From positions 654,930 through 718,929 of the forward strand of contig NZ_ATWF01000001.1 in the NCBI RefSeq assembly GCF_000421105.1: 64,000 bases of DNA, given 5' to 3'. Source of the stretch: Limisalsivibrio acetivorans. Lineage in GTDB: Bacteria > Chrysiogenota > Deferribacteres > Deferribacterales > Geovibrionaceae. Positions 26,432 to 35,593 of the stretch are shown here, in pieces. Positions within the stretch are counted from its first letter, which is position 1. The number at the start of each line of letters is the position of its first letter. The notes beneath the pieces are model-generated. The model was not told the origin of the DNA, made no database searches, and worked only from the letters and a program-made list of their open reading frames with translations. A program made the position numbers and the translations under genes.

Positions 26432-26933
26432 AGAAGTCGATCTCTCCGTGGTTCGTTATTATGAAAGATTCAAACAAAAGCCGCGAATCTAAATTCTATT
26501 ATTCTGGTATTATAACACAAATCTTAAATAAGATAAGCATTCTTAAATACACATAATTATTGATTTTTTGATTAACACTGCCATTTTCCATAGATGAACC
26601 CGATGCTATTTAACCTATCGTTCACCAATACACGTTTTGTTTCATTTGTAATTTATTGTATTATAATAAGGTTAGAGGGGGCAAAAAAACTAGCTGCCCT
26701 TTCTGATGGCTCAAGGTTTGCGTCGGAATCTAAACTGTAAAAATATTATAGGTAAATGCGATTGAATGGATGGTGCAGGTAACTGAATGCTGCCTGCCAT
26801 AATATCAATAAAATCACGCTCAGGAGTTATTTAGAGCTAATGAAAATCCACAGCGGACGATAATAATAATGTCAGCATTATTAGCTGTGGTAACAAAAGC
26901 CTACGAAGGGCTCTTATTCATGAGGAGGCTTAT
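26432..26933. other. intergenic region with structured leader
   Basis: About 500 bases between divergent genes. The left part holds the kinase promoter on the minus strand. On the plus strand TATAAT (26662-26667) with a weak TTGTTT 19 bases upstream could drive the 94-residue gene, giving a leader of ~260 bases. That leader contains a large hairpin, CCACAGC/GCTGTGG (26848-26890), with an inner TAATAATG-tcag-CATTATTA stem. A second pairing, AAGCCT near 26898 with AGGCTT near 26926, covers the ribosome site. Confidence 0.5.
26509..26517 (-). promoter_or_regulatory. extended -10 promoter of the kinase operon
   Basis: On the minus strand TGTTATAAT is a perfect TATAAT preceded by the TGn extension; there is no good -35. 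Transcription would start near 26502, about 70 bases before the kinase ATG. Confidence 0.55.
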
Positions 26934-27218
26934 ATGAAGTCGACAGAAGACTTTATGAGCAATGTATTCTCTGTGCTAGGTCATATCAACCAGGCTGTGG
27001 AAAAGGATGTATCGATCCTTCTTGAAAAGAAGGTGGATCAGTTTTCCGAACACTATAATGTAGTGCTCAGGGGGAAGAAAGAAGGTGAGCGTTTCGTTAT
27101 GGCTTCGGATATGAGCGAGGAACAGCTCAAGTGGTACGTATACGGCCTTGGTGACGGACTCGGCTTAACACCCGAACAGCTCAACAAGCACAACAAAAAC
27201 AGTAAACGCACTGCATAA
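26934..27218 (+). CDS. hypothetical protein, 94 residues
   Basis: No family is recognised. The protein is soluble and charged: a helical N-terminal half (residues ~10-50, amphipathic pattern), an SEEQLKWYVYGLGDGLGL segment and a Lys/Asn-rich tail. The frame has the codon use of its neighbours, a strong GAGGAGG 4-5 bases before the ATG and a terminator after the stop, so it is very likely expressed. The ribosome site may be covered by a leader hairpin. It stands alone between the signalling operon and the secreted Gly-rich protein. Confidence 0.8.
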   Translation: MKSTEDFMSNVFSVLGHINQAVEKDVSILLEKKVDQFSEHYNVVLRGKKEGERFVMASDMSEEQLKWYVYGLGDGLGLTPEQLNKHNKNSKRTA

Positions 27219-27229
27219 TATACTCAAAA

Positions 27230-27256
27230 AAAAGGCGGGCCTGAAACCCGCCTTTT
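27230..27256 (+). terminator. rho-independent terminator (probably bidirectional)
   Basis: A 10-bp stem, AAAAGGCGGG with CCCGCCTTTT, with loop CCTGAAA. A-rich on the left and T-rich on the right, it can end both the 94-residue gene and the convergent Gly-rich gene. Confidence 0.9.
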
Positions 27257-27282
27257 CCATTTATGCGCTATTAAGGAGTGTC

Positions 27283-27798
27283 TTACTGATTTTTAGGAGC
27301 GTTTTTCCATCTACTGCCGGGCTCATTGGGGAAAATACCAGCCATGATGTTGCCTCGGGGGTTCATCCTGATGCTTATAACGTTTCCGTCCACATCCTTC
27401 GCCTCTGCGAAGTACATGTTTCCTCTGGGAACCTGTAAAGTCTGGATTTCACCCACATCAAACCCTTTAAGATTTTCTGAAGCGTAAGAGCTGATCTTCT
27501 CCTCAGCCTTCTCAGGGGTTATCTGCTCAGCCTGGGGTGCCTGACCCCATCCGCCACCTCTCATACCGGGGCCTCTCTGTCCTTTCATGCCGGGGCCTTT
27601 CATGCCGGGGCCTCTCATACCGGGTCCTCTCTGTCCACCGTAACCGGGTCCACCGCAGGGTGCGTTATAGCCCTGATTCTGAACACCGTATCCGGGGCAG
27701 TTACCACATCCGCCGCTTCTGGGTCCACCCCATGCAAATGCACTTACTGCTACGAAAAGAACCGCTACTGATACTACTGAAACTAAACTCTTTCTCAT
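27283..27798 (-). CDS. secreted Gly/Pro/Met-rich protein with PepSY-like tail
   Basis: A 171-residue exported protein: signal peptide MRKSLVSVVSVAVLFVAVSAFA, a Gly/Cys-rich stretch, then a low-complexity run of PGM-R/K-G repeats (about residues 50-85). A C-terminal domain of ~80 residues (ITPEKAEEKISSYA...YFAEAKDVDGNVISIRMNPRGNIMAGI) resembles the PepSY fold. The function is unknown; Met- and Cys-rich periplasmic proteins sometimes bind copper, but this is only a suggestion. GGAGG 7 bases before the ATG sets the start, and a sigma-54 promoter lies upstream. Confidence 0.8.
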   Translation of the reverse strand: MRKSLVSVVSVAVLFVAVSAFAWGGPRSGGCGNCPGYGVQNQGYNAPCGGPGYGGQRGPGMRGPGMKGPGMKGQRGPGMRGGGWGQAPQAEQITPEKAEEKISSYASENLKGFDVGEIQTLQVPRGNMYFAEAKDVDGNVISIRMNPRGNIMAGIFPNEPGSRWKNAPKNQ

Positions 27799-27844
27799 TT
27801 TGATACCTCCGTGTTTTGTTATCAACGCTTGTTGCTCATGTTAA

Positions 27845-27861
27845 TGCAACGGAAGTGCCAG
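27845..27861 (-). promoter_or_regulatory. sigma-54 (RpoN) promoter
   Basis: On the minus strand CTGGCAC-TTCCG-TTGCA matches the sigma-54 consensus TGGCAC-N5-TTGCA exactly, with ten bases between the invariant GG and GC. The predicted start, about 27834, lies 36 bases before the ATG of the Gly-rich secreted protein. It implies control by an unidentified enhancer-binding protein. Confidence 0.75.
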
Positions 27862-27935
27862 AAAATGCCAAAACACGCATTACGCTTTAAATACAGACAG
27901 TTAGGAGAATATAAGCAAGGCTATAGGATGTGAGT

Positions 27936-29051
27936 TTACTTCTCAACTGTGTCGAAACTGCACATTTGAAGGAGATCCTCATAGATACTCACAAGCTTGT
28001 CCGCATAGCTCTCAAGGGTGAATTCAGCGGATATAGCAAGGGCGGACTCCCTCATCCTTCCATAAAGCTCATCATCGCTGAGAACCCTTATAATGCACTC
28101 TGCGAGAGCCTCAGGTGTTCGGTCACATATTATGGAGGAGTCTCCAGCAAACTCTTTAGTAGGAACGTCCTCTGAGATAATGGCGGGCAGACCCATGAAC
28201 ATGGCCTCCAGATGAGCTGTACCGAAGCCTTCGAACTCCGAAGGGAATACAAACATATCCGCCAGAGAGAGCAGAGCGGGCACATCCTTCCGGTATCCAA
28301 GGAAGGTAACATTCCCCTTAAGCCCGAGCTCCGAGGCGAGCAGTTCCAGCTTTTTGCGCTGTCCACCCTCCCCTACAATGAGACAATGGATATCCGGATA
28401 TCTCTTGCGGACAAGGTCCACTGCACGTATCACCTTATCGATATTCTTCTGCGGGACAAGCCTGCTGACACTTATAAGCGCACGCCTCCCCTCGGGTATA
28501 TAGTCCTCACGCTTAAGGGGTGCGAAGCTCTTTTTTGAAGGGTCAAAGAAGTTATAAAGCACCTCGCTCGGCTTTTTAGCAACGTTATGGGCCTCTTCCA
28601 CATAGTCCTTAACCATCTGGGATACGCTGAGATACTTTGTTGTATACCTAGACAGAAAACGGTTTGAGAGCCTTCTGTGCAGTTTCTTCTCTCTTTTGGT
28701 GTTCCTTATATGAGTTATAACCGGCTTATCAAGACCGATGGAGGCGAGCCTGCCGAAATAATCCCCAGTAAAATGGATGGTATGGATAATATCGGGATCG
28801 ATATCCTTGAGTACCCTACGAACCTTGAACACCGTGGTGATTCGGAAGGATTTTATGGCGGAAAGGGATGAGCAGACGTTGATCAGCTTTATCCCCGCCT
28901 CTTCAAAGTCCGGAACACGCATACCAGTGCCGGATATGTTTATTACATAAGCATCCACCCGCCTGTCATCCTTAAAGTGGCGGGTGAGATCCAGAAGTGA
29001 GTTTTCAATGCCGCCGAAGGGGAGACCTCCGACAATAAAGGCTACCTTCAT
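27936..29051 (-). CDS. glycosyltransferase, GT4-type
   Basis: A GT-B fold retaining glycosyltransferase of 371 residues. An N-terminal acceptor domain starting MKVAFIVGGLPFGGIENSLLDL is followed by a nucleotide-sugar domain with RRALISVSRLVPQKN, a DMFVFPSEFEGFGTAHLEAMF motif (the E-x7-E type) and VPTKEF. It probably adds a sugar to lipopolysaccharide or another surface glycan. The ATG at 29051 follows AGGAG. It is divergent from the plus-strand glycan genes and shares their 100-base promoter gap. Confidence 0.9.
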   Translation of the reverse strand: MKVAFIVGGLPFGGIENSLLDLTRHFKDDRRVDAYVINISGTGMRVPDFEEAGIKLINVCSSLSAIKSFRITTVFKVRRVLKDIDPDIIHTIHFTGDYFGRLASIGLDKPVITHIRNTKREKKLHRRLSNRFLSRYTTKYLSVSQMVKDYVEEAHNVAKKPSEVLYNFFDPSKKSFAPLKREDYIPEGRRALISVSRLVPQKNIDKVIRAVDLVRKRYPDIHCLIVGEGGQRKKLELLASELGLKGNVTFLGYRKDVPALLSLADMFVFPSEFEGFGTAHLEAMFMGLPAIISEDVPTKEFAGDSSIICDRTPEALAECIIRVLSDDELYGRMRESALAISAEFTLESYADKLVSIYEDLLQMCSFDTVEK

Positions 29052-29152
29052 TTTGTCTCCTAGAAAATTATACACAACTCCAGATGTTTCGCAACGCTTA
29101 TGAAATCATAAAATGTGTGGAATTTGAAGAGGATATGTGAGATATTTTCCAG

Positions 29153-30256
29153 ATGGAAAGGCTTAATATCTTCGTTAAATACCTTTCAGACTACGGCGGG
29201 GCAGAACGAATCGCACTCAGATTCTCAAACTGGCTCAGCGATGCCGGATATCCCGTTCGGATAGTGTGCGGTGAAAACAGGCTGGATGAACTGCCCCGAT
29301 TCCCTGTGGAGGAGCTCGGACTTGCAAGGCCTGGGAGATACCGGAAGGCGAAGAGCTTCTACACAAGAGCGGGGGAAGCTTCCGAAAGGCTTGATGGTAT
29401 ACATTTCTCCTTCGAGAAGATGCCCGGCTGTCACATTTACCGCCCCGGAGGCGGAAGCCACAGGGTATTCATGGAGAAATCCCTCAAGGGGCTGAGCGGA
29501 TATCAGCGTATACGTAAGCATATCAAACGGTTCATGGACCCCGTCAACAGACTTAACCCTAAACTGGAACACAGAACACTTCATAACGACTCTCTGCGCA
29601 GGATTATCGCCATCTCAGGCGTTGTGCGTGATGAGATGATCAAGAGCTACAATATCGGCGAAGATATGTTCGAGATAGTCCATAACGGGGTCAACAAGGA
29701 TGTATTCAATGTCGCACGGAGTGAGGCTCTGCGGAATAAGGCGAGGGAGCATTTCGGCGTGGAGAACAGACGTGTTATAGGCTTTGCAGCCAGCAACTTT
29801 CAGCTGAAGGGGCTTTCCTATCTCATCGAGGCCGTCTCGCAGATGAGCGAGGAGTATGTCCTGCTTGTTGCCGGCGGAAGAAGACCTGGGGAGTTCGGTG
29901 ATCTCGCCGCATCCCTCGGCATGGCGGACAGGGTGAAGTTCCTCGGCAAGGTTAGCGATATGCCCTCCTTCCATGCAGCACTGGATGTTTTCTGCCTTCC
30001 AAGCTTCTACGACACCTTCGGGAACGTTACTTCAGAGGCACTCTGCATGGGTGTTCCCGTCTGTGTTTCACGCTTTGCAGGCTCCCATGAGATAATAGAC
30101 GATGAATGCGGCGCAGTTATAGACGAAATATCCTCCGAAAGCGTTAAAGAGGCTCTTGAAACAGCATACTCCAAAGGGCGGAGCGACTACTCGGACAGGG
30201 TACTCTCCGATGATGATGTTTTCAAAAGCTATGTAGAGATTGCAGGGGCTTTATGA
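29153..30256 (+). CDS. glycosyltransferase family 4 protein
   Basis: A 367-residue GT-B enzyme. The glycine-rich acceptor motif DYGGAERIALRFSNWL is near the start, then RVIGFAASNFQLKGLSYLIEAV, and the donor-site motif LDVFCLPSFYDTFGNVTSEALCMG. The overall pattern is like LPS core glucosyltransferase WaaG/RfaG. It overlaps the next gene by 4 bases, starting a three-gene envelope unit. Donor and acceptor sugars cannot be assigned. Confidence 0.92.
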   Translation: MERLNIFVKYLSDYGGAERIALRFSNWLSDAGYPVRIVCGENRLDELPRFPVEELGLARPGRYRKAKSFYTRAGEASERLDGIHFSFEKMPGCHIYRPGGGSHRVFMEKSLKGLSGYQRIRKHIKRFMDPVNRLNPKLEHRTLHNDSLRRIIAISGVVRDEMIKSYNIGEDMFEIVHNGVNKDVFNVARSEALRNKAREHFGVENRRVIGFAASNFQLKGLSYLIEAVSQMSEEYVLLVAGGRRPGEFGDLAASLGMADRVKFLGKVSDMPSFHAALDVFCLPSFYDTFGNVTSEALCMGVPVCVSRFAGSHEIIDDECGAVIDEISSESVKEALETAYSKGRSDYSDRVLSDDDVFKSYVEIAGAL

Positions 30257-31248
30257 AGATACTGCTCATACAGTTTTACCAGACGGGTGATCTGGTTCTC
30301 ACAACACACATCCCAGAGCTTATAAAGCGTGAGAAACCCGATGCGGAGATACATTTTCTTACATTCACGGCAAATGCTCCCCTTCTGGAGGGGAACCCCC
30401 AAATAGACAAAGTGATAACCACCAAAAGGAAGGATATCCCGGCATTTATCAAACTCCTTCTCAGGATAAGGCGTGAAAGATATGATGCGGTTCTGGACTT
30501 TCAGGATAACCCCCGCTCCACATACTGCACCCTCTTCTCCCGTGCGAATATGCGTATAACCTATGGGGACACCAGCAGGGGGAAAGTGTATACCCATACC
30601 CCCGAGCGCAAGACAGGGCATGCAGGACTCATAAAAACATCCCTCCTTACCCCCCTCCTTGGCGAAAGGGAGTACACGGTCGAGGATACGAGGGGAAAGG
30701 TATACCCACCCGAAATAAGCAAAATACCAAAGGAACTTGGCTTAGAGGGCAGGGATATGATAGTAACAATCTCACCCACCCATAAGAACGACACCAGACG
30801 ATGGAAGCTGAGGCATTTCATAGATACAGCAAACTGGCTGGCCGCGGAAAGGAATGCGGGGGTTATCTTCACCTACGGCCCCGGCGAAGAGGACTATATA
30901 AGAGAGGGGGTAGTCGAAACGGAACAGATCAGGATAATGCCCCCCTTGAAGCTGAGGGAATTTGCCGGACTCCTCGAACGTGCGGATCTGCACATCGGCA
31001 ACGACTCAGCACCACACCACATTGCAACTGCCGTGAACACACCTACCTTCATCATCATTGGCTCCACAAGCCCCGGATGGGTTCTACCCTCCCCGAAGCA
31101 TACTTGGATATCCAAAGGCATGGACTGCCAGCCGTGCAAAAAGTCTGAATGCCGTATATCCGGAGATGTACCCTGTATGGAGGAGCTGAGCTTTAACGAC
31201 ATCAAACCCGCACTGGAAAGGTTTATAGACAATGGCTTCAGCGAATAG
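30253..31248 (+). CDS. glycosyltransferase family 9 (heptosyltransferase-like)
   Basis: A 331-residue GT9 enzyme of the ADP-heptose:LPS heptosyltransferase type. The start KILLIQFYQTGDLVLTTHIPELI corresponds to the family's GDxxLxTPxL motif. The C-terminal FAGLLERADLHIGNDSAPHHIATAV followed by IIGSTSP is the diagnostic donor-binding block. A CxxC and two further Cys close to the C-terminus are usual for many homologues. It probably builds the inner core of lipopolysaccharide. Confidence 0.93.
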   Translation: MKILLIQFYQTGDLVLTTHIPELIKREKPDAEIHFLTFTANAPLLEGNPQIDKVITTKRKDIPAFIKLLLRIRRERYDAVLDFQDNPRSTYCTLFSRANMRITYGDTSRGKVYTHTPERKTGHAGLIKTSLLTPLLGEREYTVEDTRGKVYPPEISKIPKELGLEGRDMIVTISPTHKNDTRRWKLRHFIDTANWLAAERNAGVIFTYGPGEEDYIREGVVETEQIRIMPPLKLREFAGLLERADLHIGNDSAPHHIATAVNTPTFIIIGSTSPGWVLPSPKHTWISKGMDCQPCKKSECRISGDVPCMEELSFNDIKPALERFIDNGFSE

Positions 31249-32185
31249 ATCCGTACCCGTTTTATGCTACCATCAGGTATCCCCCGCAGGAGACATAACC
31301 CCCGATACCTTCGAGGGGCACCTGCGGTTATACCGTGAGCTGGGTTATGAAACGATCTCAGCCATGCACCTCTACCGCCATTTAGCCGACGGGGTGGATA
31401 TACCGGAAAAGGCATTCGTAATAACCTTTGACGACTGTTACCTCGACAACTGGCTCCACGCCCTTCCCCTCTTAGAACGATACGGCTACACAGGCGTATT
31501 CTTCTGCATAACTGGATTCCTCCATGACACCCCCGCAAGAACAACAGAGAATGCACCCGTGCTACTCCCATCATCGGAATGCTACCGGCAGGTTTTCAGG
31601 GATGGAAACAGGGAACAGTTCATGTCCCTTGAGGAGATATACACCCTTGTCAAAAGCTACAGCCATGAGGTGTACAGCCATTCTGTGAGCCATCTGCCTG
31701 TGTTCAGGGATATGGAGGAGAAGGAGCGTTTTCCTGAAAAGGATCACTGGAGCATGTATGCCCTCTACGACAAGGTCGAAACGGGAACACCACTCTACAA
31801 ATGGGTGTCTGCACTGAGTGAGGATGGTCTTATCCCGGAGAAACAGGGGCTTCGCATGCGAAATATGGAGGAGCGGATACGCTTCTGCCGTGACCAGATG
31901 AAACAGAGTAAAAGGGATCTTGAGGAGCTTCTTGAGAGGGAATGCCCCTTCTTCTGCTGGCCCTTCGGCGGGCACGACCCCATATCAATGGAGGTTATGA
32001 AGGAGTGTGGCTACCTAGGTTCATTCACCCTGGACAGGGGCCCAAACCTCTACGGAAAAGATCCTCTTTACATCAACCGTATAGAGATTAAAGGGAGCAG
32101 GGATCAGAAGTGGCTTAAGAGCCGTCTTAGTACATACTCCTCTCCTCTTAGGGCAAAAATATTTTCAAGAAAGAAGAAATTCTAA
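31232..32185 (+). CDS. polysaccharide deacetylase family protein
   Basis: A 317-residue protein with a NodB/CE4-type fold. Motif 1 is TFDDCYLDNW, motif 2 is HSVSH (the HSxxH metal ligands), and the late FFCWPFGGHD resembles the PxG motif. It is expected to act on N-acetyl groups of a surface glycan, or to be a related member tied to O-antigen or core synthesis. No signal peptide is seen. It overlaps the GT9 gene by 17 bases, so the start could be slightly later. Confidence 0.88.
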   Translation: MASANRSVPVLCYHQVSPAGDITPDTFEGHLRLYRELGYETISAMHLYRHLADGVDIPEKAFVITFDDCYLDNWLHALPLLERYGYTGVFFCITGFLHDTPARTTENAPVLLPSSECYRQVFRDGNREQFMSLEEIYTLVKSYSHEVYSHSVSHLPVFRDMEEKERFPEKDHWSMYALYDKVETGTPLYKWVSALSEDGLIPEKQGLRMRNMEERIRFCRDQMKQSKRDLEELLERECPFFCWPFGGHDPISMEVMKECGYLGSFTLDRGPNLYGKDPLYINRIEIKGSRDQKWLKSRLSTYSSPLRAKIFSRKKKF

Positions 32186-32190
32186 GACAA

Positions 32191-33336
32191 TCACATCATG
32201 GGAATTAGCTTAGAACGCTGGGCTACACGCACAAACATGCTGTTCAGCAGGTACGCATAGTACTCCCTGTGCCCTTGAAATGTAGCCATCTCAGACTCCG
32301 GAAGCTTCTTCGTAGGTGATTTGAAACGGAGAGGGTTGATATATGTTCTCCCCTTCCTTATGCGGTAATCCACATGGGGACCGGTGGATATACCTGTGCT
32401 TCCCACGTAGCCTATGACATCACCCTGACGTACATACTTCCCTTTGCCCATACCCTTGGCGAAACGGGTGAAGTGCAGGTAGAGGGTGTGGTAGTCGTTC
32501 ATGTGGCGTATTCCCACATGGTTGCCGTTGTATTTATCGTAGCCGATTCTCTCGATGTATCCATCCGCTGTGGCATAAACGGGAGTTCCTCTGGGAGCGG
32601 CATAGTCTACACCAAGATGGGGCTTAACAACCTTATGGACGGGGTGGAGCCTTTTGTAAGAGAATCCGGAGGAGACACGGCCAAAACGCAGAGGCGCCTT
32701 GAGGAATCCTCTCTTAAGGGAGCTGCCATCGGGGGCATAGTACCCCTTAACCTTCTCACTCTCGTAGTAGATACCTCTGATAAGCCTCCCCTGATTGATG
32801 AAATCTGCGGCGAGGATCTTTCCGTACCCTGCAAACTGGTCACGGATAAAGCGTTTTTCGACCAATATATTGAAACGGTCACCCTTGCGGATGTCTTTAA
32901 AGAAATCAATTTCCCACTCATAAACGGAGGCAAGCTTCACAGCAAGGCTGAAATCCTCGCCAGCTTCCTGCATAGCGTTGTACAGGCTTGATGTGATCTC
33001 ACCGTGGACATAGGAGTTAACAACCTCAACGGGATATTCCTGAACATCAACACTGAAACCTTCTGTTGTCTTATTTATGAGAACCTCACGGCGGAGGTCC
33101 ATCTTTATTACCCAGCTGTTTTCTGACTTTTCTATCTCGGTTCCGGTCTTAAGGGTAAAGCCGGGGAGCTTTTTCTTAATCTCTTTGTTAAGTTCGATGA
33201 TCTCATAGGGTTCAAAATCGCTTTCAAGTATGGAGTAGAGACTATCTCCCCATTGTACTTTATAAGTATCTGCTATAGCAGTGATATTCAACATTACAAC
33301 GATTAACGCAATTAAACAGCTTCCGAGCTTATACAC
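32191..33336 (-). CDS. periplasmic M23 family metallopeptidase
   Basis: A peptidoglycan endopeptidase-type protein of 381 residues. It has a signal peptide (LGSCLIALIVVMLNITAIA), a LysM-like segment (YKVQWGDSLYSILE), a beta-rich central domain and a C-terminal M23 domain with HLGVDYAAPRGTPVYATADG, YLHF and GPHVDYRI zinc/active-site motifs. The GTG at 33336 overlaps the dedA stop by 8 bases and is preferred to the upstream start at 33375. It may cut peptide crosslinks during growth or act as a regulatory homologue. Confidence 0.92.
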   Translation of the reverse strand: MYKLGSCLIALIVVMLNITAIADTYKVQWGDSLYSILESDFEPYEIIELNKEIKKKLPGFTLKTGTEIEKSENSWVIKMDLRREVLINKTTEGFSVDVQEYPVEVVNSYVHGEITSSLYNAMQEAGEDFSLAVKLASVYEWEIDFFKDIRKGDRFNILVEKRFIRDQFAGYGKILAADFINQGRLIRGIYYESEKVKGYYAPDGSSLKRGFLKAPLRFGRVSSGFSYKRLHPVHKVVKPHLGVDYAAPRGTPVYATADGYIERIGYDKYNGNHVGIRHMNDYHTLYLHFTRFAKGMGKGKYVRQGDVIGYVGSTGISTGPHVDYRIRKGRTYINPLRFKSPTKKLPESEMATFQGHREYYAYLLNSMFVRVAQRSKLIPMM

Positions 33337-33940
33337 GATTATTCCCCTTTTTTCTTTGGTAGTAGATATATACACTAATTACGGCAAAAACGCAAATTAG
33401 TAGTAATATTGTAATCGTCTTTAAACGGGAATGCATTAGCTCCGGATTGCTCCCGATAAAGTAGCCGAGCCACGCAAGTACCACAACCCATATGCCTGCG
33501 CCGAGACCTGTATAGGCACAGAATTTTGGTATATTCATCCCTGCAAGCCCCGCAGGGAAGGAGATATACTGCCTTATGACGGGTATAAGCCGGCCGGCGA
33601 AGGTGGTAATCTCACCATGCTTGTCGAAGTAGGTATCCACCCGGTAAAATTTTTCCGGCGGCATAAGAAGATATTTGCCGTATTTAAGGATAAGGATTCT
33701 TCCCATCTTGATTGCGAGGAAGTAGTTGAACAATGCACCGATAACGCTTCCGCCAATACCGCTGAGAACAACGAGGTATATATTCATCTCCCCCTGTGCA
33801 GCGAGATACCCCGCCGGAGGGACTACGACTTCGCTGGGGAAAGGTACAAAGGAGCTTTCAAGGGCCATTAGAATAACTATGCCGGTATATCCCATACCGG
33901 AGATTGCATCCAGAACAAAGCTAACAAAAGTTTCGAGCAT
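33329..33940 (-). CDS. DedA family membrane protein
   Basis: A 203-residue integral membrane protein of the DedA superfamily. The hallmark ALESSFVPFPSEVVVPPAGYLA (acidic E plus PSE) lies near residue 27, and the re-entrant motif GRLIPVIRQYISFPAGLAGM near 115. DedA members transport lipids such as undecaprenyl phosphate or phosphatidylethanolamine across the inner membrane. It touches recN by one base and overlaps the M23 gene, so all three are co-expressed. Confidence 0.93.
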   Translation of the reverse strand: MLETFVSFVLDAISGMGYTGIVILMALESSFVPFPSEVVVPPAGYLAAQGEMNIYLVVLSGIGGSVIGALFNYFLAIKMGRILILKYGKYLLMPPEKFYRVDTYFDKHGEITTFAGRLIPVIRQYISFPAGLAGMNIPKFCAYTGLGAGIWVVVLAWLGYFIGSNPELMHSRLKTITILLLICVFAVISVYIYYQRKKGNNRV

Positions 33941-35589
33941 CAGTCTCCGCCTGAAAGAAGCTCACGAGCCTGCTCAAGGGATGATTCGGTGGCATCCCCG
34001 GCGATCATGGTGGCGAGGATCTCTTCCCGCTCGGCACCTGTGAGCTTCTTAATATCCGTTTTCGCCCTGTCACCCTCAAGGCTCTTGGTAATGTGGAAGT
34101 GTGCCTCACCGCCGGCGGCCACAACGGGGAGATGGGTGATAACTATAACCTGTTTGCCAGCCGCAATGTTGCAGAGCTTCTTTGCGACCATCCTTGCAGT
34201 GCGGCCGCTTATACCCGTATCGATCTCATCGAAAACGAGTGTCTCGGTCCTGTCAGCCGAAGCGAAAACATCCTTGAGAGCGAGCATAACACGGGATATC
34301 TCACCGCCGGAGGCAACCCTTGAAATCGGACCGGGATCAAAACCGGGGTTGGTGGAGAGATGAAACTCCGCCCTGATGCCGCCGAGGGGGTCAAGCCTTT
34401 CTGCCTCAGTGAACTCTGTTTTAAAGACCGAGTTCTTAAGCTCCAGTTCACCAAGGGTTTTCTCAATTATTTCAGACAGCTCCGAGGCTGCCTTCTTTCT
34501 GGCTATATTGAGGTAGTTTGCAGATTCCTTAGCACTCTTCTCAAGCCCCGAAAGCTCCTTCTCAAGCTTTTCTGCAGTCTCTTCATCAAAGACAAGGCTC
34601 TCGAGCTTCCGGTTCACCTCTTCAAGATGATCCAGCACAGCCTCAAGGCTTCCGCCGTACTTCTTCATAAGCCCTGCGAGACGGAACTTCCTGTCCGTAA
34701 GCCTTTCAAGCTCTTCTGGATCAAGTTCCTGGGTATCTATGATATTCTCAAGTACAGCCGAGATATCGTTTACCTGATACTCAATCCCCGAGAGCTGTTC
34801 AGCCACCTTCTCAAGCTCCGATGAGTAGGAGGAGATGGAGGATATAAGCGATGATGCGGAGCCGATGAGGCCCGAAGCGTTTATCTCCTCATCCTGCAGA
34901 CAGGCAAGGGCCCCTGCGGCGTTCTCACGTATCTTTTCGAGATGTCCGAGCATACCCAGCCGTTCCTCCAGCTCCCTGTCCTGCTCGAGATCGATATTCA
35001 TCGACTCTATCTCGTTCTGCTGGAACTCGAGCATGTCCTTCTCACGCAGGACTGCGGAGAGATCCTCACGGATCTTCTCAAGCTTTTTACGCTTTTCCGA
35101 GTATTCGCTGAACTTTGACTCATAATCCTCAAGGAGGGGGCGGTCCACTGCGGAATCGATGAACTCTATGTGACAGGAGGGATCCAGTAGCCTCTGGTGC
35201 TCGTGCTGGCCGTGGATATCAGCAAAGCTCTCTGCAATGCTTTTAAGCTGGTTCAGGGTGGCCATACGGCCGTTGATGTATACCCTGTTCTTGCCGGAGC
35301 TGTCCAGTTCACGGCGGATGATTATCTCATCCTCTATTTCAAACTGCTCCCTTTCGTCGGGATTTATATCTCTGTAATCGCCGTTAAATACTGCTTCCAC
35401 AAGGAGTTTCTTACTTTCGTCCCTGTGCAGAGCCCTGTTGAAACGCTCACCCATTATGAGCTTAAGAGCACCAATAAATACTGATTTTCCCGCTCCGGTT
35501 TCACCTGTGATAACATTGAGCCCATCGGTGAACTCCACCGTTACGGACTCAATAACACTAAGGTTTTCCACACGGAGGAGGCTCAGCAT
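33940..35589 (-). CDS. recN: DNA repair protein RecN
   Basis: An SMC-like ATPase of 549 residues acting in recombinational double-strand break repair. It has Walker A GETGAGKSVF near residue 30, a long coiled coil split by a hinge (about 150-370), the signature SGGEISRVMLALK and Walker B TLVFDEIDTGISG. ATG 35589 gives the standard start MLSLLRVENLSVIE and sits 4 bases after the nadK stop. Confidence 0.96.
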   Translation of the reverse strand: MLSLLRVENLSVIESVTVEFTDGLNVITGETGAGKSVFIGALKLIMGERFNRALHRDESKKLLVEAVFNGDYRDINPDEREQFEIEDEIIIRRELDSSGKNRVYINGRMATLNQLKSIAESFADIHGQHEHQRLLDPSCHIEFIDSAVDRPLLEDYESKFSEYSEKRKKLEKIREDLSAVLREKDMLEFQQNEIESMNIDLEQDRELEERLGMLGHLEKIRENAAGALACLQDEEINASGLIGSASSLISSISSYSSELEKVAEQLSGIEYQVNDISAVLENIIDTQELDPEELERLTDRKFRLAGLMKKYGGSLEAVLDHLEEVNRKLESLVFDEETAEKLEKELSGLEKSAKESANYLNIARKKAASELSEIIEKTLGELELKNSVFKTEFTEAERLDPLGGIRAEFHLSTNPGFDPGPISRVASGGEISRVMLALKDVFASADRTETLVFDEIDTGISGRTARMVAKKLCNIAAGKQVIVITHLPVVAAGGEAHFHITKSLEGDRAKTDIKKLTGAEREEILATMIAGDATESSLEQARELLSGGD

Positions 35590-35593
35590 ATCA

